A DNA stretch of 64,000 nucleotides from Cerioporus squamosus (Eukaryota; Basidiomycota; Agaricomycetes; Polyporales; Polyporaceae). The notes beneath the pieces are model-generated. The model saw only the letters and a list, made by a program, of their open reading frames with translations. It was not told where the DNA came from and ran no database searches. Positions 34,401-46,923 of the stretch are shown here, in pieces (position 1 is the stretch's first letter; every line of letters starts with the position of its first letter). The DNA lies in assembly GCA_022592435.1 (NCBI GenBank), contig JABYQS010000094.1, positions 1-64,000 of the forward strand. Direction: 5' to 3'. The translations under genes were made by a program, and so were the position numbers.

Positions 34401-37400
34401 GAGCACCTCTTGCAGCTTCACGTCGAGCACGTTGTGAAGCAGCCTCCGGCGATGCGTCTACGTGTTCTCGAACACCTGGTCAACAACCCACGATCCCGGA
34501 GTCCTGACATCTTAGAAAAGCTACGCAGTAGCCCCATCGTTCGTGTCCGTAGCGGGCTATGCGTTTCCCCTCAGGATGTGGTTGATCCCGGATCATCGAT
34601 CTCTACTATTATTCCCCCGGGAGACCCCAACGCGATCTTCGACGACAAGGGCGAGAATTCACGGATCGCAGGCGCTCTCGCCACCCTTGGTCTCCTCCGG
34701 AGGGAGCTAGACGCGGACTACCTTCGCCAGAGAATCACGAGCTTTCGCACGGAGGATGTCTCCTGCCTGGACGCTGCACGTCGGCTCCTTCAGACCTTAG
34801 ACTCGACATTCTACAGCTCCGGTGTGTCGGGGATCGACAAGCTGGCATGGCTTCCCACCAAGGCTGGCTTACGGACGTCGCGAGAGACGCGCGACGCATC
34901 ACAGCGCATGCTGTGCGACCGCGTTTGGCAGTTGCTTGACATGCCGGAGCCACTCCGTTCTCCTCCTTTACGCAAATTGCTCGGTTGGCACGAACCCATC
35001 CCCGTCGACGTCTTAGTGGAGCAGTTGTCGTATATTGCTCTCAGAGCCCTGCGGCGACGAACTTCCTCTGTACCTTCTCGAGCTCATCACTGAGTTTGGA
35101 CGTCGGTACTACGGTCTGTCTCCGTCGCAATTGAATCAGCTGGTCGACCTCCTCCATACAAAAGAATGGGTTCCCACCTCCGATGGACGTTTGCGACAGC
35201 CGTGCTTCGCTGTCTTCATATCATCTTCTACCTGCGAGGCTTTGGGCAAATCTCCCTCGATCTCGCTGCTCGCCCTGGTGTGAAGGAGTTTTTGGGTCGT
35301 ATGGGTTGTGGAACCTGGTGCGTCCGTGTCGGGTCGTTGCGCGTAATAGCTAACGGATAACGCCAGTCCCACCAACGACGCCATTTTGGTACAGCTCGAG
35401 ATATTGCGTCAGGAGCGTAAGCCGGAAGATGTCGTGCATCAAAGCGTTGCGCTGCTGAGCGCTCTCGATCCTGCATCACTTACCGAGCAGCAACGGGCTC
35501 GCGTGCTCGTACCAGGTGTCGACAGCCTTTTGCACACGATCAGCGAACTCTTCTACAACGACCTCGGCTCCCGAACGCATCAACTGCGTCTGCCACAGTC
35601 TCGAGTGCGAGTTCATGCGCTGATCCGCAGGTCTCTTAGCATGACTCTCGGCATTCCCTCTCTAGGATCCCTTCACCTCGAACCACTTGAATTCGACTCG
35701 GAAGACATGCGGGAAGATCTTACAACACGGATCCGCAACGTCCTGAGGTCCTACGATGTAGAGCAAGCATTCATTGAGTTTTTGGCCAACGCCGACGACG
35801 CTGGTGCTACACGATTCTCCATTATGCTCGACTCAGGCGAGGAACAGAAGCGTCAGGCATCCCCAGACACAGTGCTGTGCGAAAGCATGGCCAGCTTATG
35901 CCGTGGACCTGCCCTGGTCATTCACAACGACGCCCAGTTCAGTGAGGACGACTTCCGAGGTATCCGTCGTATAGGACGCGGTGGAAAGGAGGATCGGGAC
36001 GCGACGATTGGGCGGTTCGGACTTGGAGCACTGTCATTTTATCACTTTGCAGAGGTGGGATTGAGTATACATTGCATGCTCTGAATCGCGCTCATCCTTC
36101 AATTCATTCATTCATCAGGTTGCCATGATTCTCTCGGGATCTTATCTCCTGCTCCTTGACCCATCGGGACGGTTCCTTCCTGAAGATATCCAAAGAAATT
36201 CGTATCTCTTGCCTTTGGACAACCTTCGCAAGTATGCTCGGAAGTAGTGACAGATTATCGCATCATGACACTGACTCAACGTCGCAGTATCTATCCTGGA
36301 CACTTGCAAGTATTTGAAGATCTATTCGGTTTTCGAGCAGCGCATAGCCCCTACAAAGGGGTAAGTATGATACCCTCAATGATTTTGTATGGCCATCCTC
36401 ACTTGTATATTCTCCTAGACGATCATACGCTTGCCGCTGCGGACTCGCGAGCAAGCTACGCACAGTGCGAGTCTATCAAAGAGGTCATTTACGAGCCACG
36501 ACATACAAGCTATGCTCATGCGGTACCAATCGGTCGCTTCGCGTTCGCTCTTCTTTATCGGCATCTCCGAGGTCGTCGCCCTTAGGAGCGGAAAGCCAAC
36601 TCCTCTCTGGTCCATTCGTGCCCATCGACAACCCGTTCCGGTCGAAGAAGAACCCTATAACATGCAGTACCTTGATCTCGCTGCCGTAGACGGACATGCG
36701 GTCTGTCAGAGGTCAAAATGGATCGTGGTTAGCTTCACCGTGTCCCCGGACTGCTACCAGAGGTGGAAGTCTGTCATCGCGAGGAATCGAGTCAAGAGCG
36801 TTAACGTCGCGGTCGCCGGGGAACTGGTCGGAGGCTCTCATGGCTCTCATACCCCTCATTCGTACTTCTTCGCTTCGCTCCCCCTGCCTATTCAGACTGC
36901 GTTACCGGTACATGTGCACGCGTCCTTCATCTTGGCGGATGACAGACGTAACATACGATGGGACGGAGACGGGACGCTGACTGACGACTCTCGATTCAAC
37001 CGTTGGCTGCTCACTGCAATCTTGCCCCCACTCTACCTTTTCACCGTGGAGAGATGGACCTCTGACAATGACTTCCCCATCCCCTGGCCGGGCATTACAG
37101 AGTATAATCCGGATCCTGTGTCTCGAGCGTTCATCGACGCCTTCTTTGGTGACGTGGAGAACGGTCTTCTTGGGTCCTCGCGTCAACTGCTCCGAAGCAT
37201 CACCAAGGATCGCATTTGCCCCTCTGCCGCGGTGTTCAGGGGCGGGGAGCCCAGGATTATCAAGAAACTCCTCCTGCAACTAGGCCCTGCCGATTTGGTC
37301 GAGTTACCGAGGCCAGTCCGTGCTGAGCTCTTCCGGCTCTCTCCGGATCGAGCACGCCGTGTCGATCCCCTGTTTGTGGCACGCGTTCTAGCTGACAAGC

Positions 37401-40231
37401 GCGATGCGTTCCTATCAGCATACCGGAACGGAGCTTTCACTGCGATAGAGGTCGAGGATTGCGTGAAGTATCTGGTGGGCCATGAGATCTCCTCTTCTCA
37501 TGACAAGCTCATTGGACTTCCTCTACTACCTCTCGCTAGTAAAGGGAGCCTAGCAGACGTGACACGCGCTGGCGGCTCTCTTGTCGTCTTTGCCGGACAC
37601 TGGAGAGTGTGTCCCTGGCCGCTCTTCCCATCCCACCGTTTCCTACACCCCAAGTTCAACCAGGAGCTGCTTCTAGACGGAGGTTTCAACGTTGCACCGC
37701 TTCAGGGATCCGCTCTCACCAAACTCATAGAGGATGTCATCCCACGAGTTCCCCGTCTAGACGCATCTCCCGTCCAAGCAAGTTGGGTCCTCGAATACTG
37801 GCACTTTTGGAACACTCTTCCGGATCAGGATCGCGACCCGGATTGCTTGAAGGACTTTCCACTCATTCCCACCGCCGACGAGGATACATTCCTATCCTTA
37901 GACAATGCACTCACTCTCCCCGCCCTCGGTGCTCCTCCCCAATCTCTCGAGGAGATTGCGACCATCCTCCGGAAGCTCGGCGCGGTGATTATCCGGGACC
38001 CGCGGATACCCGGTCGCATGTCGCCAGGCCTGCCAATTCGCATCCGCGAGCGTTTGAGGGCTGTTGACTTCACATTCAGGAAAGTCATGGAGTTCTTCGC
38101 TCATCTGGAGGAAGATCGTGGCCTCGAGCAGAAGTTTTCGAACTCCCTGAGCTACGAAGAATGGCAACAACTTGCCAAGTGGATCAGGAATTCTCTCAAC
38201 CAAGAGCTGTCATTCGTGCGGAGGCAAGCAGACAATGACTCTTTCGTCGACTTCGCTTGTCATCTGCCCATATGGACAGCACACCGCAAGGGTTCTACCG
38301 GTCCGCATGTCCTCCGCGCCCTCACCGACCCTCTAGTCCGGCTCCTACCGTGTTGGATCACACTCACAGACCCCGGAGTCCTGCTCTTCCTGGGGAGGGA
38401 TTCCCGACTCTTCTTCATTCAGTACTCCACCGAGATATCTCGCTTGAAGAATGTGAAGGCTATGTCTACTACGGAATTTGCGGCGCAGCTGGACTTCCCC
38501 CCTCAACTCCCGATGAGTCGGTTCACCACTTATCACACACTGCTCCAAGACCTCCTCGTACTCAGCCGTCACAATGGTACATTTGACGGTCTCAAGATAC
38601 CGAACGAAGATCGAGATCTCGTCGATCCGCGCACCATCTATAGGAGTAGTGTCGCTGAATTCCGCGCAGCCTTCGAATACCGTCGTCAGAACTTCCTTCA
38701 TACCCGTTTTCGCCAAGTTGAAGACGGTCTGGTCGCATTTGGCCTCCGCCAGGACTTGTCTGGCGAGAACTTCCTGGCATGTGTTTGCGCCATAGACGAA
38801 GACTTCGCCGACCGAGAGAGCGCAGAAGACCGAGATCGTTGTAACGTAATCTTCAAGTGGTACAGCTCACAGTTGCCGTTGACGGTTGGCTCCAACAATG
38901 CATGGTGGCGGAGGCTGGACTCGTACGCCTTCATTCCGAGGCACGCATCTCGACGAAGTGGTGGAGCTACAGCATTCCGGGACTCGGAATTCGCCTCACC
39001 GTTCCCACATCTCGTCCCCCCGAGCAAGGTCCTCCGTGAGGAATACTCCAGCGTCGCATGGACACAGCGTGCGCTCTTTGCGAGCACCCCAGACAAACGG
39101 CTCTATGTGATTGACGAGGTTGTCGGTGTTCCTACGGTGGAGGAAGTGGTGAGTAATCGGTTGCACTTGCATGGCTTACTCAGAAGCGTATGGACGGTGG
39201 ACTCACCACCACTTCCGGCATATTTAGGTGAAGCATCTTCGTGTCTTGACTCTCCGCATTGCCCCAAACCATCCCCGTGACCAAGACCTTCTTGCGGACA
39301 TCAAGGCGACATACGAGTTCCTCAATGAGCGAGTCGCAGAAGCCGGACCCTACCTGCGCACTCATCGGTGCGACCGGCTCTTCTTGAACGTCAACGATCC
39401 CGTTGAAGATGCGTGGCAATTTTGCGCTGCTGGCCGGATGATGTTCAATGTGCCCGATGAAGACGACCGGCAAGGAGTACGAGCCTTCTTGGATCCCTTC
39501 CGAAAGCTCCTGCTCGCCGCCGGCGCGGAAGAGATCAAGCTTCCCCAGGCCCCGACCCTTATACTCTCTTCGGCGGAGGAAGAGCTATCCCGTCTCCGCG
39601 CGTCCTTCGACGAGCTACGCGTGAGCGGCGTCTTGACAGACGTCATGTTCAAGGTACCAGAAGGTGATCCTGGCGACGAAATTCAGGCTCACCGTGCCTT
39701 GCTCGCCACGACAAGCGAATACTTCCGCGACCTATTTAACCGTAACTGGTCTGAGGGTGGCTTGGCCTCTGCACAGCAACCGATCGTCATCACGCTACAA
39801 GATGCGCGGGAGTTACGTTCCGTGCGACTCATCCTAGGTAATGTTCTGCTTGAAGCCATGCTTCCTTTGACATTCAACTAGCCACTTTAGAACACATTTA
39901 CACGGGGCATTTCGACGACCCACACGACCGCGAGTGCCTGCTGGTTCTCCTCCAGCTAGCGCATAGGTGGGGTCTCAGCGAAGTCATGAAGAGGACGGAG
40001 GTTCTGCTTGTCAACACCATCACGCCTGCAACGTTCCTGGAACGTACGTATCTTGTACTGAATTTCAGTAAGGTGTACGCTGATATCACCATCACACGTG
40101 TCCTGCCAGTCAAGGATCATGCACAAGACGTCGGTGCGACCACCCTGTTGGAAAAAGTCGAGGAGTTTGCCCGCGTAAACGCCTTCGTGCTTGACGAGAT
40201 ACTTGATATGGACGACCAGCAAGACTCGTGA
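31451..40231 (+). CDS. Giant sacsin-like protein with two GHKL ATPase regions and a C-terminal BTB domain
   Basis: The start at 31451 gives MSDFGERVDLTANLASILRR. Region 1 has a Bergerat-fold ATP site: FREVIQNSDDGKAT, then IGKHGLGSRAYYHLTDNPQY, SGGHLAIFDPH and YPGTVVRLALRT. Region 2 (from about 35700) repeats it: IEFLANADDAGATRFSIMLD, IGRFGLGALSFYHFAEV, SGSYLLLLDPSG, SPYKGTIIRLPLRT. Long sacsin-type segments follow each. After 39600 a BTB/POZ domain is clear (SGVLTDVMFKV, AHRALLATTSEYFRDLF, EHIYTGHFDDPHDRECLLVL). Introns are short. Near 35031 and 35245 two opposite one-base shifts are needed to keep the sacsin-type reading. A 75-bp tandem duplication lies at 32856-32989. Human sacsin uses such regions as a chaperone-like ATPase, and BTB domains often bind cullin-3; a link to ubiquitin is inference. 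The end may be 40231, or a further exon near 40295-40345. Confidence 0.82.
32856..32989 (+). repeat. 75-bp-period coding duplication in the sacsin-like gene
   Basis: Copies at 32856-32914 and 32931-32989 encode SAIIPRAWLAFLEVVASGG and SSIIRRAWLVFLESIASGG. The period is a multiple of three, so frame is kept. Confidence 0.75.
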
Positions 40232-41218
40232 ATCTCCTCGTATCAATGTGTACATCACCAGCACGAACAGATTATGTATAGACTTGTTTCCAGATGCCCT
40301 CACCGCGCTTCTTGGCCATCGCAGCCTCGCTCATTCTCCCGCAGGATAAGCGCAGGATGCACCAGCTGCCTGTAGGAACAGCGAATGGTGCATACTATTG
40401 CAGAGATATATCGGTATTGAGCCTGCCGTCAGGCTTCTGCCACGTGGAGAGGAACAACGCAAATGGTATACGTGGCTATACACACACTGAACTGACAGTA
40501 TATCTTCGCCAAAAAGAGGGCAGACTGAATACGAAGAGCGTCGAGGTCCCTCGCAACTGGGAGAATGGTGCACGGCGCGACTTCTTCTTTTCGCTGTTGC
40601 TCATGCCACTCGATAGAATCCGCCTTCCTGCACCTCGACGCCCATGTACTTCGGCAAGGATTTGCAGAAGAACGACATACGCTGCGCCCACTGACGCGGA
40701 TCGCTCGCATTCAGGATGTTAAGAATGCGACCGCACGCCTCGGTGTGTAGTACCAAGTGACAAATCGAGCAATAGGGATCGCATGTTTTGGATGCGGATC
40801 TCCAGCAGTGATCCCTCTCCAGCCTGCACATCGATCGGCGGGTCGTTGAGATCCCTCTGGATGATTTCCCGCAGGCTTCACCACCTTCAGATATCCCTTC
40901 CGCTCAGATAACCGTCTTTGAGAGACGAATCTCATGGTATACGCGCGAGCGACTCACCTCAATGACTTCTATATACACTTTCTCGTCCCCTTTTCGCCTA
41001 TCATGCATATGTATGGACTACGCAGTCGCGCGTAGGTCATACCCGGACTGGCTTCCCCCATCTTGCTGGCTGTCTCTCCGATGCAGATACTCACGGTGAA
41101 GTATGGTGCGATCGGTTGCGGAGGCTGGTGGTATGTCTTCTTCCTATCGTTTGATAGACTGTTCTTCGTCCGTCTACGACGTCGCTGCATACACTGTAAC
41201 ACAAGACATACCTCCCAA
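40232..41218. other. Intergenic, nothing recognised
   Basis: Convergent 3' flanks of the sacsin-BTB and DUF262 genes. Open frames up to 142 codons have no motif. One short segment at 40295-40345 could be a last exon of the sacsin-BTB gene. Confidence 0.4.
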
Positions 41219-44200
41219 CTACCAGTCCTTCCGCTGTTCTCGTCCATAGCGATAACGGTCCCTGTCCTCCTCCCTGCTTCTACCCCCACCCTTCCGGTCG
41301 CGGTCCAGCCGCTCCCAGTCCCTCAGCTCCCGTTCCTTACCGCGCTCCCGCGTCCTACTTCTTCCTCTCTCATAACCACGATCTCTACCATAGCGATCGC
41401 GGTCGCGGTCTCTCCCTCGGTCCATGTCCCAGTCACCGTCGCCCGTCCGTTGACGCTCACGGTCGCTCCTCGGGGCGGTCGGAGGGCTTCGTGCATCATG
41501 CAGAGTCATGGCAGCGAAGCGCGGAACATTTGCCGTTACATTGGGCGATGTCCCGGCGGATAGTGGAGGTGGTGGCGGAGGAACCGGGAGAGATGGTGAT
41601 GCCGTCGACGAGTTGCTGACCACCGACGTGTTGACGGATAATGCATTAGTACGGGGCAGGGTCATCCCCGACGAGACGTGCCGCGCCGCGGAGGAAGTCG
41701 GGGAGTTCGACGTGGTGGAGTTCGGGGCCCCTGAGGTTGATTGAACGGCTGTCGGCGCTGCCGCTTGTTGTTGCTGGCCCTATGAATGCAGTACGTAAGC
41801 GCTCTGGAGCGATGCCATGTTACTGTCGGCTGAACGCACCTGTGTCTCCTGGGCCGGCTCGTCCACAGCCCTGCGAAATGCGGTTCAGTGCGCGGCTAAC
41901 GGAGACTACGACTCGCGAATACTAACATAGCGGCATCATCCTGGAAGCCATGCGGGATTGACGGATTCTGGTCTACCTCCATCTTCACCACGGGCTCCTG
42001 ACCACCCGGCTTCGGAGGCAATCTAGGTGACTTCTTCGCATGGTTCATTGCAGCAGCAAGCGGGATACTGACTTGCTGGCGCGAGGTGGAGGGTTCGGGC
42101 GGAAAGAGCATATCTCCAGCAGCAGCTTGTGATGTCCGTGTTGTTCTCGAGGTGACCTTTGATGGAACCTTGATAGTAGTGGAGGTGGGGGGTTGCGAAT
42201 ACGTCGTGGAAGCTGCCGTCGCGGCTGGAGAGGGCGGGACTGCTCGGGCGATTGTGGCCGTCTTGGCTAGGGCCTTACCCGCAGCTTTGAGAGTGGAGGC
42301 TTTCGCAGGAGCCGAGACCTTCCTGGACACTGGGGTCTTGACTGGTGTTTTGGATGATGAAGCACCAGCACGGCTGGATGACGCCGCAGAGGGCATCGAT
42401 GCTCTTCTCTTCGACGGCGCCTTGTCGCACTCGGAGTCATCAGTGGATTCCGACTCCTGTGGTCTCCGCCTCTTCTCCTTCTTCACTTTCGGCGGCGCAG
42501 GAGGGGGCTCCGCCACGTCATCGTCCACCGATTCAGACAGCGTCTCCCTGATGACGACCGCTGCAGGTATATCACCCTTCCCGTCACTCGGGAGGCTCGA
42601 CTGCTTCAAGCGTTTGTGCAGAAAACCGAACATAGTCTTGGTGACCTTGCTGTTCGCGCGAACATCGTCGTGATACTTCCGCACATCCGCACGTAACTGC
42701 CAGATCGCGTTCGACAGTTGCACGAAGGAGAACTTGTCCTTGTTGAGGAAGATGAGTAGGCCGATCATTGAGAACTCGACCGGCGACACCCGCCACGGCT
42801 TCTGGAACGCGACCTTATACTTCTTGTCCTTGACCAGCGCGACGAAGATGTGGAACGTCTCGAGCACCGCCTTACGTGTTTTCTGAGGCACGGGCTTGCT
42901 TGTCTGCAACCACTTCTCTAACTTGACAGCTCCGGGGAATGTTGTGGTTGGCTGGCCGTCAATCAGGAATATGATCGTGGCCAGACACTGGAAGTCTCTA
43001 CCGCGATCGTGTCCCCAATCCAGGTCCTCGCCAAACCCGCCGTCGCCTAGGATGATTGCCTGCGCCTCCCGTATCAACGATGGCCAGGGACCTGGTATTG
43101 CCTGCATGCGTTCTGAGAGCGTAAAGGCGTGAGCAGCTGCATCCGAGCATGCAGGAAGGTCGGAAGTCACCAGCTGCTGTGAGGGCTACTCCAAGTTGAA
43201 CGCGCTGCGAAGTATCTCAGCGGATGCTGGGAAGACGTAGTGCGAATCGCTTACCTGGAATATTTCTCTCTCTTCGTCATCGTGCAGCCCATCGTATTCA
43301 ATGCAAGTAATCTGTTTGTTGGCGAAAGCTTGCATAAGAGGCTTGGGTAGGATCAAGCGGGTCTCGCCAGCAGCAGGCTTGTACCAGTACTTCTTGTTAG
43401 TGACGCTATACCCTACTGTAAGCTCAGCATGGTGCGCTGTTTCCGGTACACGTACTTGTCCTTGTCTAAGAGCATGTCAGATATATTCCAAGACGCGATG
43501 ACGGTATGAATCCAGACTCACGAGGTATCTTTGGCGTGGTTTACGCGGAATGCATATGTCAGTCATTGAACATGACCGTCTTAGTCTACTCACCAAGCCA
43601 TCCATGAAGCTGTCGAGCGTGTGTGGTAAGAATATGGGATGTTATATACTCGGTTGACGGTAGGTAGACTTTGCAAGCAGATAGCACGCATGCCGCCTTG
43701 CAAAGGCTGACGAGAAGACGCGAGCATCAAACATAGTACGAGCTGTGGCGGTCCCTGCCTACGATAGATGTCACATCAAACCGGCGGTGGCGAACCTATT
43801 CAAGCATGATACGAGTTTCGAAGGATCAGGTAGATGGACTTGCTTGGCCGGGTCGGGAGCAAGCAGAGGACTCTGAGTCCAAGACCCGACACCGACCAGA
43901 CAGTTGTTTTGCACGTCACGCGCCAGCCACCAGTGCAGCTGCACCATATACGACTGCATGTGAATATCGATCTATACATAGATCTGGTCGACTATGCCCT
44001 TGGCTGAAAGCACTTCGGCGGGGTGGTGGAATGAAACGGTGCATAGCGGCACGTACCTGCCTCGACTACCCGGTAGCTTTCGACGCATTTCGGATGGCAG
44101 AGGGAGGTAACGATGACACGCAAACAAGAAGCACTGAACTGAAAGGACACTCACAGTTGTATTGAAGTTAACCTCTGCTTGCCGTCAATGCAAACACGGG

Positions 44201-44773
44201 TCTGACTGCCATCATCATGTGCCGTGACCGCTTCACAAAGTATCAGGATGTCTGCGCACAAAGATGATGGGCTTGCCACGCACCGAAGAGTACGGGGGGT
44301 ATGTAGAAATTCCTGAGTATAGAATCTATGAGTCCGGACTGCTTGGCTTCGCTCCAAACGATGTCTTGACAGGATTTGTCAATTTCGCATGAACAACGTG
44401 GTATATGCGCGACAACGCGAACCTCTTTGATACTCCGGATCGAGATGTATAGTGTTGTCGATTATCTGATCTGCAAGGCCGCGCCGTTGACATGTGTCGT
44501 TCAGGAGTTGCTAGCCCACTCGCGACGTACCGTACAGGCTCTTGGCGGTATATGTCGTCGTGCGGTACGGTCTGAGGGAATTCGTAACCTACGCGTAGAC
44601 ACACATGTAAGATCAATCACAACATTTGTCACCAGTGCGTGTGAGCCACTCGCCTTGTATTCACTCTTCGCCTGTCGAGGGGGCGCCTTCTTCTTCTTAG
44701 ACGCTTTCGAGGGCACGTACTCGTCCTCGTCGGACGAAAGCTCGGTAAGGCTTGACTCCCAGTCAGACAACAT
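41219..44773 (-). CDS. DUF262 (GmrSD N-terminal-like) protein with an Arg/Asp-rich tail
   Basis: The start (44773) gives MLSDWESSLTELSSDEDEYV, typical of fungal DUF262 proteins, then a Lys-rich stretch. Small exons supply FPQTVPHDDIYRQEPVR, DQIIDNTIHLDPEYQR, DIVWSEAKQSGLIDSILRNF with YIPPVLF, and the family core HDDGSQTRVCIDGKQRLTSI. Further exons give NKKYWYKPAAGETRLILPK, NKQITCIEYDGL, DEEREIFQ, LSERMQAIPGPWPSLI and DWGHDRGRDFQCLATIIFLI. A Ser/Thr/Lys-rich region and, after two more introns, a final RERQRTGDGDWDMDRGRDRD-type tail follow, stopping at 41219. In bacteria DUF262 is the ParB-like half of GmrSD, which cuts modified phage DNA. The fungal function is not known to me; a nuclear nucleic-acid role is inference. 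Confidence 0.8.
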
Positions 44774-44920
44774 GAAGATAGAGATGTATGCGGCAATGTA
44801 GACAAAGCGTAGTGGCGATTGTGGCGGTAGAGATGCAAGGATGCGGACTGGTCAAGGGCGTGCATTGCGAGATGTCCTAGGATCCCCCACGTGACAGACA
44901 CGGTTTCAGGCGGAGTCTGA

Positions 44921-44947
44921 ACGCGACGCGACGCGCCACCGACGCGT
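44921..44947. promoter_or_regulatory. Cluster of MCB-like ACGCG sites
   Basis: Four ACGCG words lie within 27 bp (44921, 44926, 44931, 44942, the last a full ACGCGT palindrome), 150-175 bp upstream of the DUF262 ATG. ACGCG is the core bound by the MBF G1/S factor in fungi. A CACGTG word is also present near 44889. Regulation is inferred from sequence only. Confidence 0.45.
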
Positions 44948-45221
44948 TGCGGGGCGCAGCTACCTAACTAGACCTTAGTATCGACGGCCAGTACGACGTG
45001 CGCGGCGCTGCCTGGCTACGATTACCACGACGACCAGCATGGCCTCATTCGGGTGACACCAACTTAAAGTCGCATTCATGTAAGGTAGGACCGGGCCAAT
45101 ACTTGCGCTCCTCGCCACTTGGGTCATCGACACGGATGGCATGCATATAGCTACATATCTAACATATGACGGTACTGTACACTATCCGAAGCAGGCAGAT
45201 GGCCCGAGTACACAGGGCGGC
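44948..45221. other. Intergenic, nothing further recognised
   Basis: Short spacer between the DUF262 promoter and the 3' end of the DnaJ gene. No feature seen. Confidence 0.4.
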
Positions 45222-46923
45222 TCACGCCTTCGGGGACATAGGCGGCGGACGGAACGAGTCCCTCTTCCGGCTGTTGTTCGTCTCCACACGCACATACTCG
45301 CTCTCCTCCTGTGCCTCGTCCTCGTCCTTGCGCACGCTCATGTACGCATCGCCAAGAATCTGCAGAGCGACGGCGCGCAGTTGCGCTCGCTGACGTGGGA
45401 TACTGGGGTCCTCGAGGATCCGATCGCATGTCTCACGCAGCACCGACTCGATCTCGAGTTTGGTGCCCTGTACGCGGAGGGCTGATGAGTTACGTGAATG
45501 TAGGAAGACAAGAAAGCACCATACCTTGAAGAGAGCCTGCAGACCCTTCTCTGCCGCCTGCTCTTCGAGTCGTCGCTTCTCTTCCGGGGTGAGGTTACCT
45601 GCCTTCTCAGCGGCCTGAATTTGTTCGAACACGTTCTTCAGCTCCATCGCTGCGCGAAGTGTCGAGACACTGCATAATGATATCCTTCTTCAGCACAATT
45701 TTCGATATGCGAAGTGAGTAGCACGTACGTTTCGCTGAATACGTGGTACTTGCCCTGCACGTTATGCAGCCAGCCGCCCATGCCGAGGAACGACTGGTTT
45801 GCAGCCAGATACTGCTTCGCCTTCTGCGAATAAACAAAGCCGATAGCATGAAGCAGGTCGACGCCGTAAGACTCCTTCTTCAGCTCCTCCGCCTCCAGCT
45901 TGCAGATGGTCCGGAAGCTCTCCGTGACTTGCGGATCGTTGGGACCCGCGGCGGACTCGGTGAATATTGACAATTTGCGGTCCAAATTCTCCACCAGCTT
46001 GGATATCCGCTCCGCTCGAGCGGCCGCTTTCTGATAGGCGAATATCAGACCTAAGCCAACGATATGTTCGAGCAAAGCACTCACCTCCGCCGCCTGCTTG
46101 CGCGCCTTCTCGTCCTTCTTCGCCTTCTCCTCTGGACTCAGTATCTCCCGACCCTTCGAATCGCGCTGCACCTCCTCTCCTTCCTCGGCCTCCTCCTGCA
46201 ATGCCGCCTTCATGTCCTTCGCCAGGCTTATGTTGCCAATGATGGGCACGAAACGCTCTCCGCCGAAGATGGTCCCGAAGATCTCCTCCGGGTCCACAAA
46301 GCCGCCTTCCGGTGCACTCTCCTTGGGCCCAAACTCGTTGTACTTGCGGCGTAGCTCGGGATCGGACAGCGTCTGGTACGCAATCGCAATCTCTTTGAAG
46401 CGCTCCTCCGCATGCGGGTCGTCACGGTTCTTGTCCGGATGGTGCTTTATCGCAAGTCGACCTGGAGCAAAGATGGTGCTCAGGGATCGTCATAAGCAGC
46501 CATGCCAGGGAAGGAGGGGATAGGGCAGCGCGGAGAGGTTAAGGAGGAGAACGTACGATATGCCTTCTTGATGTCGTCTGTACTCGCGTCCACGGGGACC
46601 CCGAGCAAGTCGTAATACCCGGTTTCCAACGGTTTCTCCTGCGTCCCAATCTTCCTCCCTTTCCGCGGTGTCTGTGATGATGACGCGCCGCTCCCATTCC
46701 CCGCCCCTACTGTTGAGCCAACCCTCTCCGTATACTGGCTCGGTATCTGCGCAGGATAGAACGCATGCGTGATGATGAACTGGCAGCTGTAGCATCTGAC
46801 ATTGAGCAAGGTCCCTGGTCGAGGTGCTGGTGATGGCACAGGGAACTCTAGAGTGACCGAACATTGCGAACAGCTTGTCGGAATGTGCGGGACAAGTGGT
46901 CGTGACTGTATCGTTGCGCTCAT
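45222..46923 (-). CDS. DnaJ (Hsp40) protein with DnaJ-X region
   Basis: A J-domain co-chaperone that stimulates Hsp70 ATPase. The N-terminus carries two CxxC pairs (SCSQCSVTLEF, VRCYSCQF) that could bind zinc. The J domain reads YYDLLGVPVDASTDDIKKAY, then after an intron RRLAIKHHPDKNRDDPHAEE with the essential HPD motif, ending ELRRKYNEFGPKES. A GGFVDPEEIFGTIFGGERFV block and the long charged DnaJ-X region follow (LSPEEKAKKDEKARKQAAEV, ESYGVDLLHAIGFVYSQKAK, FLGMGGWLHNVQGKYHVFSE). The end is EIESVLRETCDRILEDPSIP and PPPMSPKA. This is the Caj1/Djp1 architecture. At least four introns; the one at about 46550-46455 splits the J domain. Confidence 0.9.
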
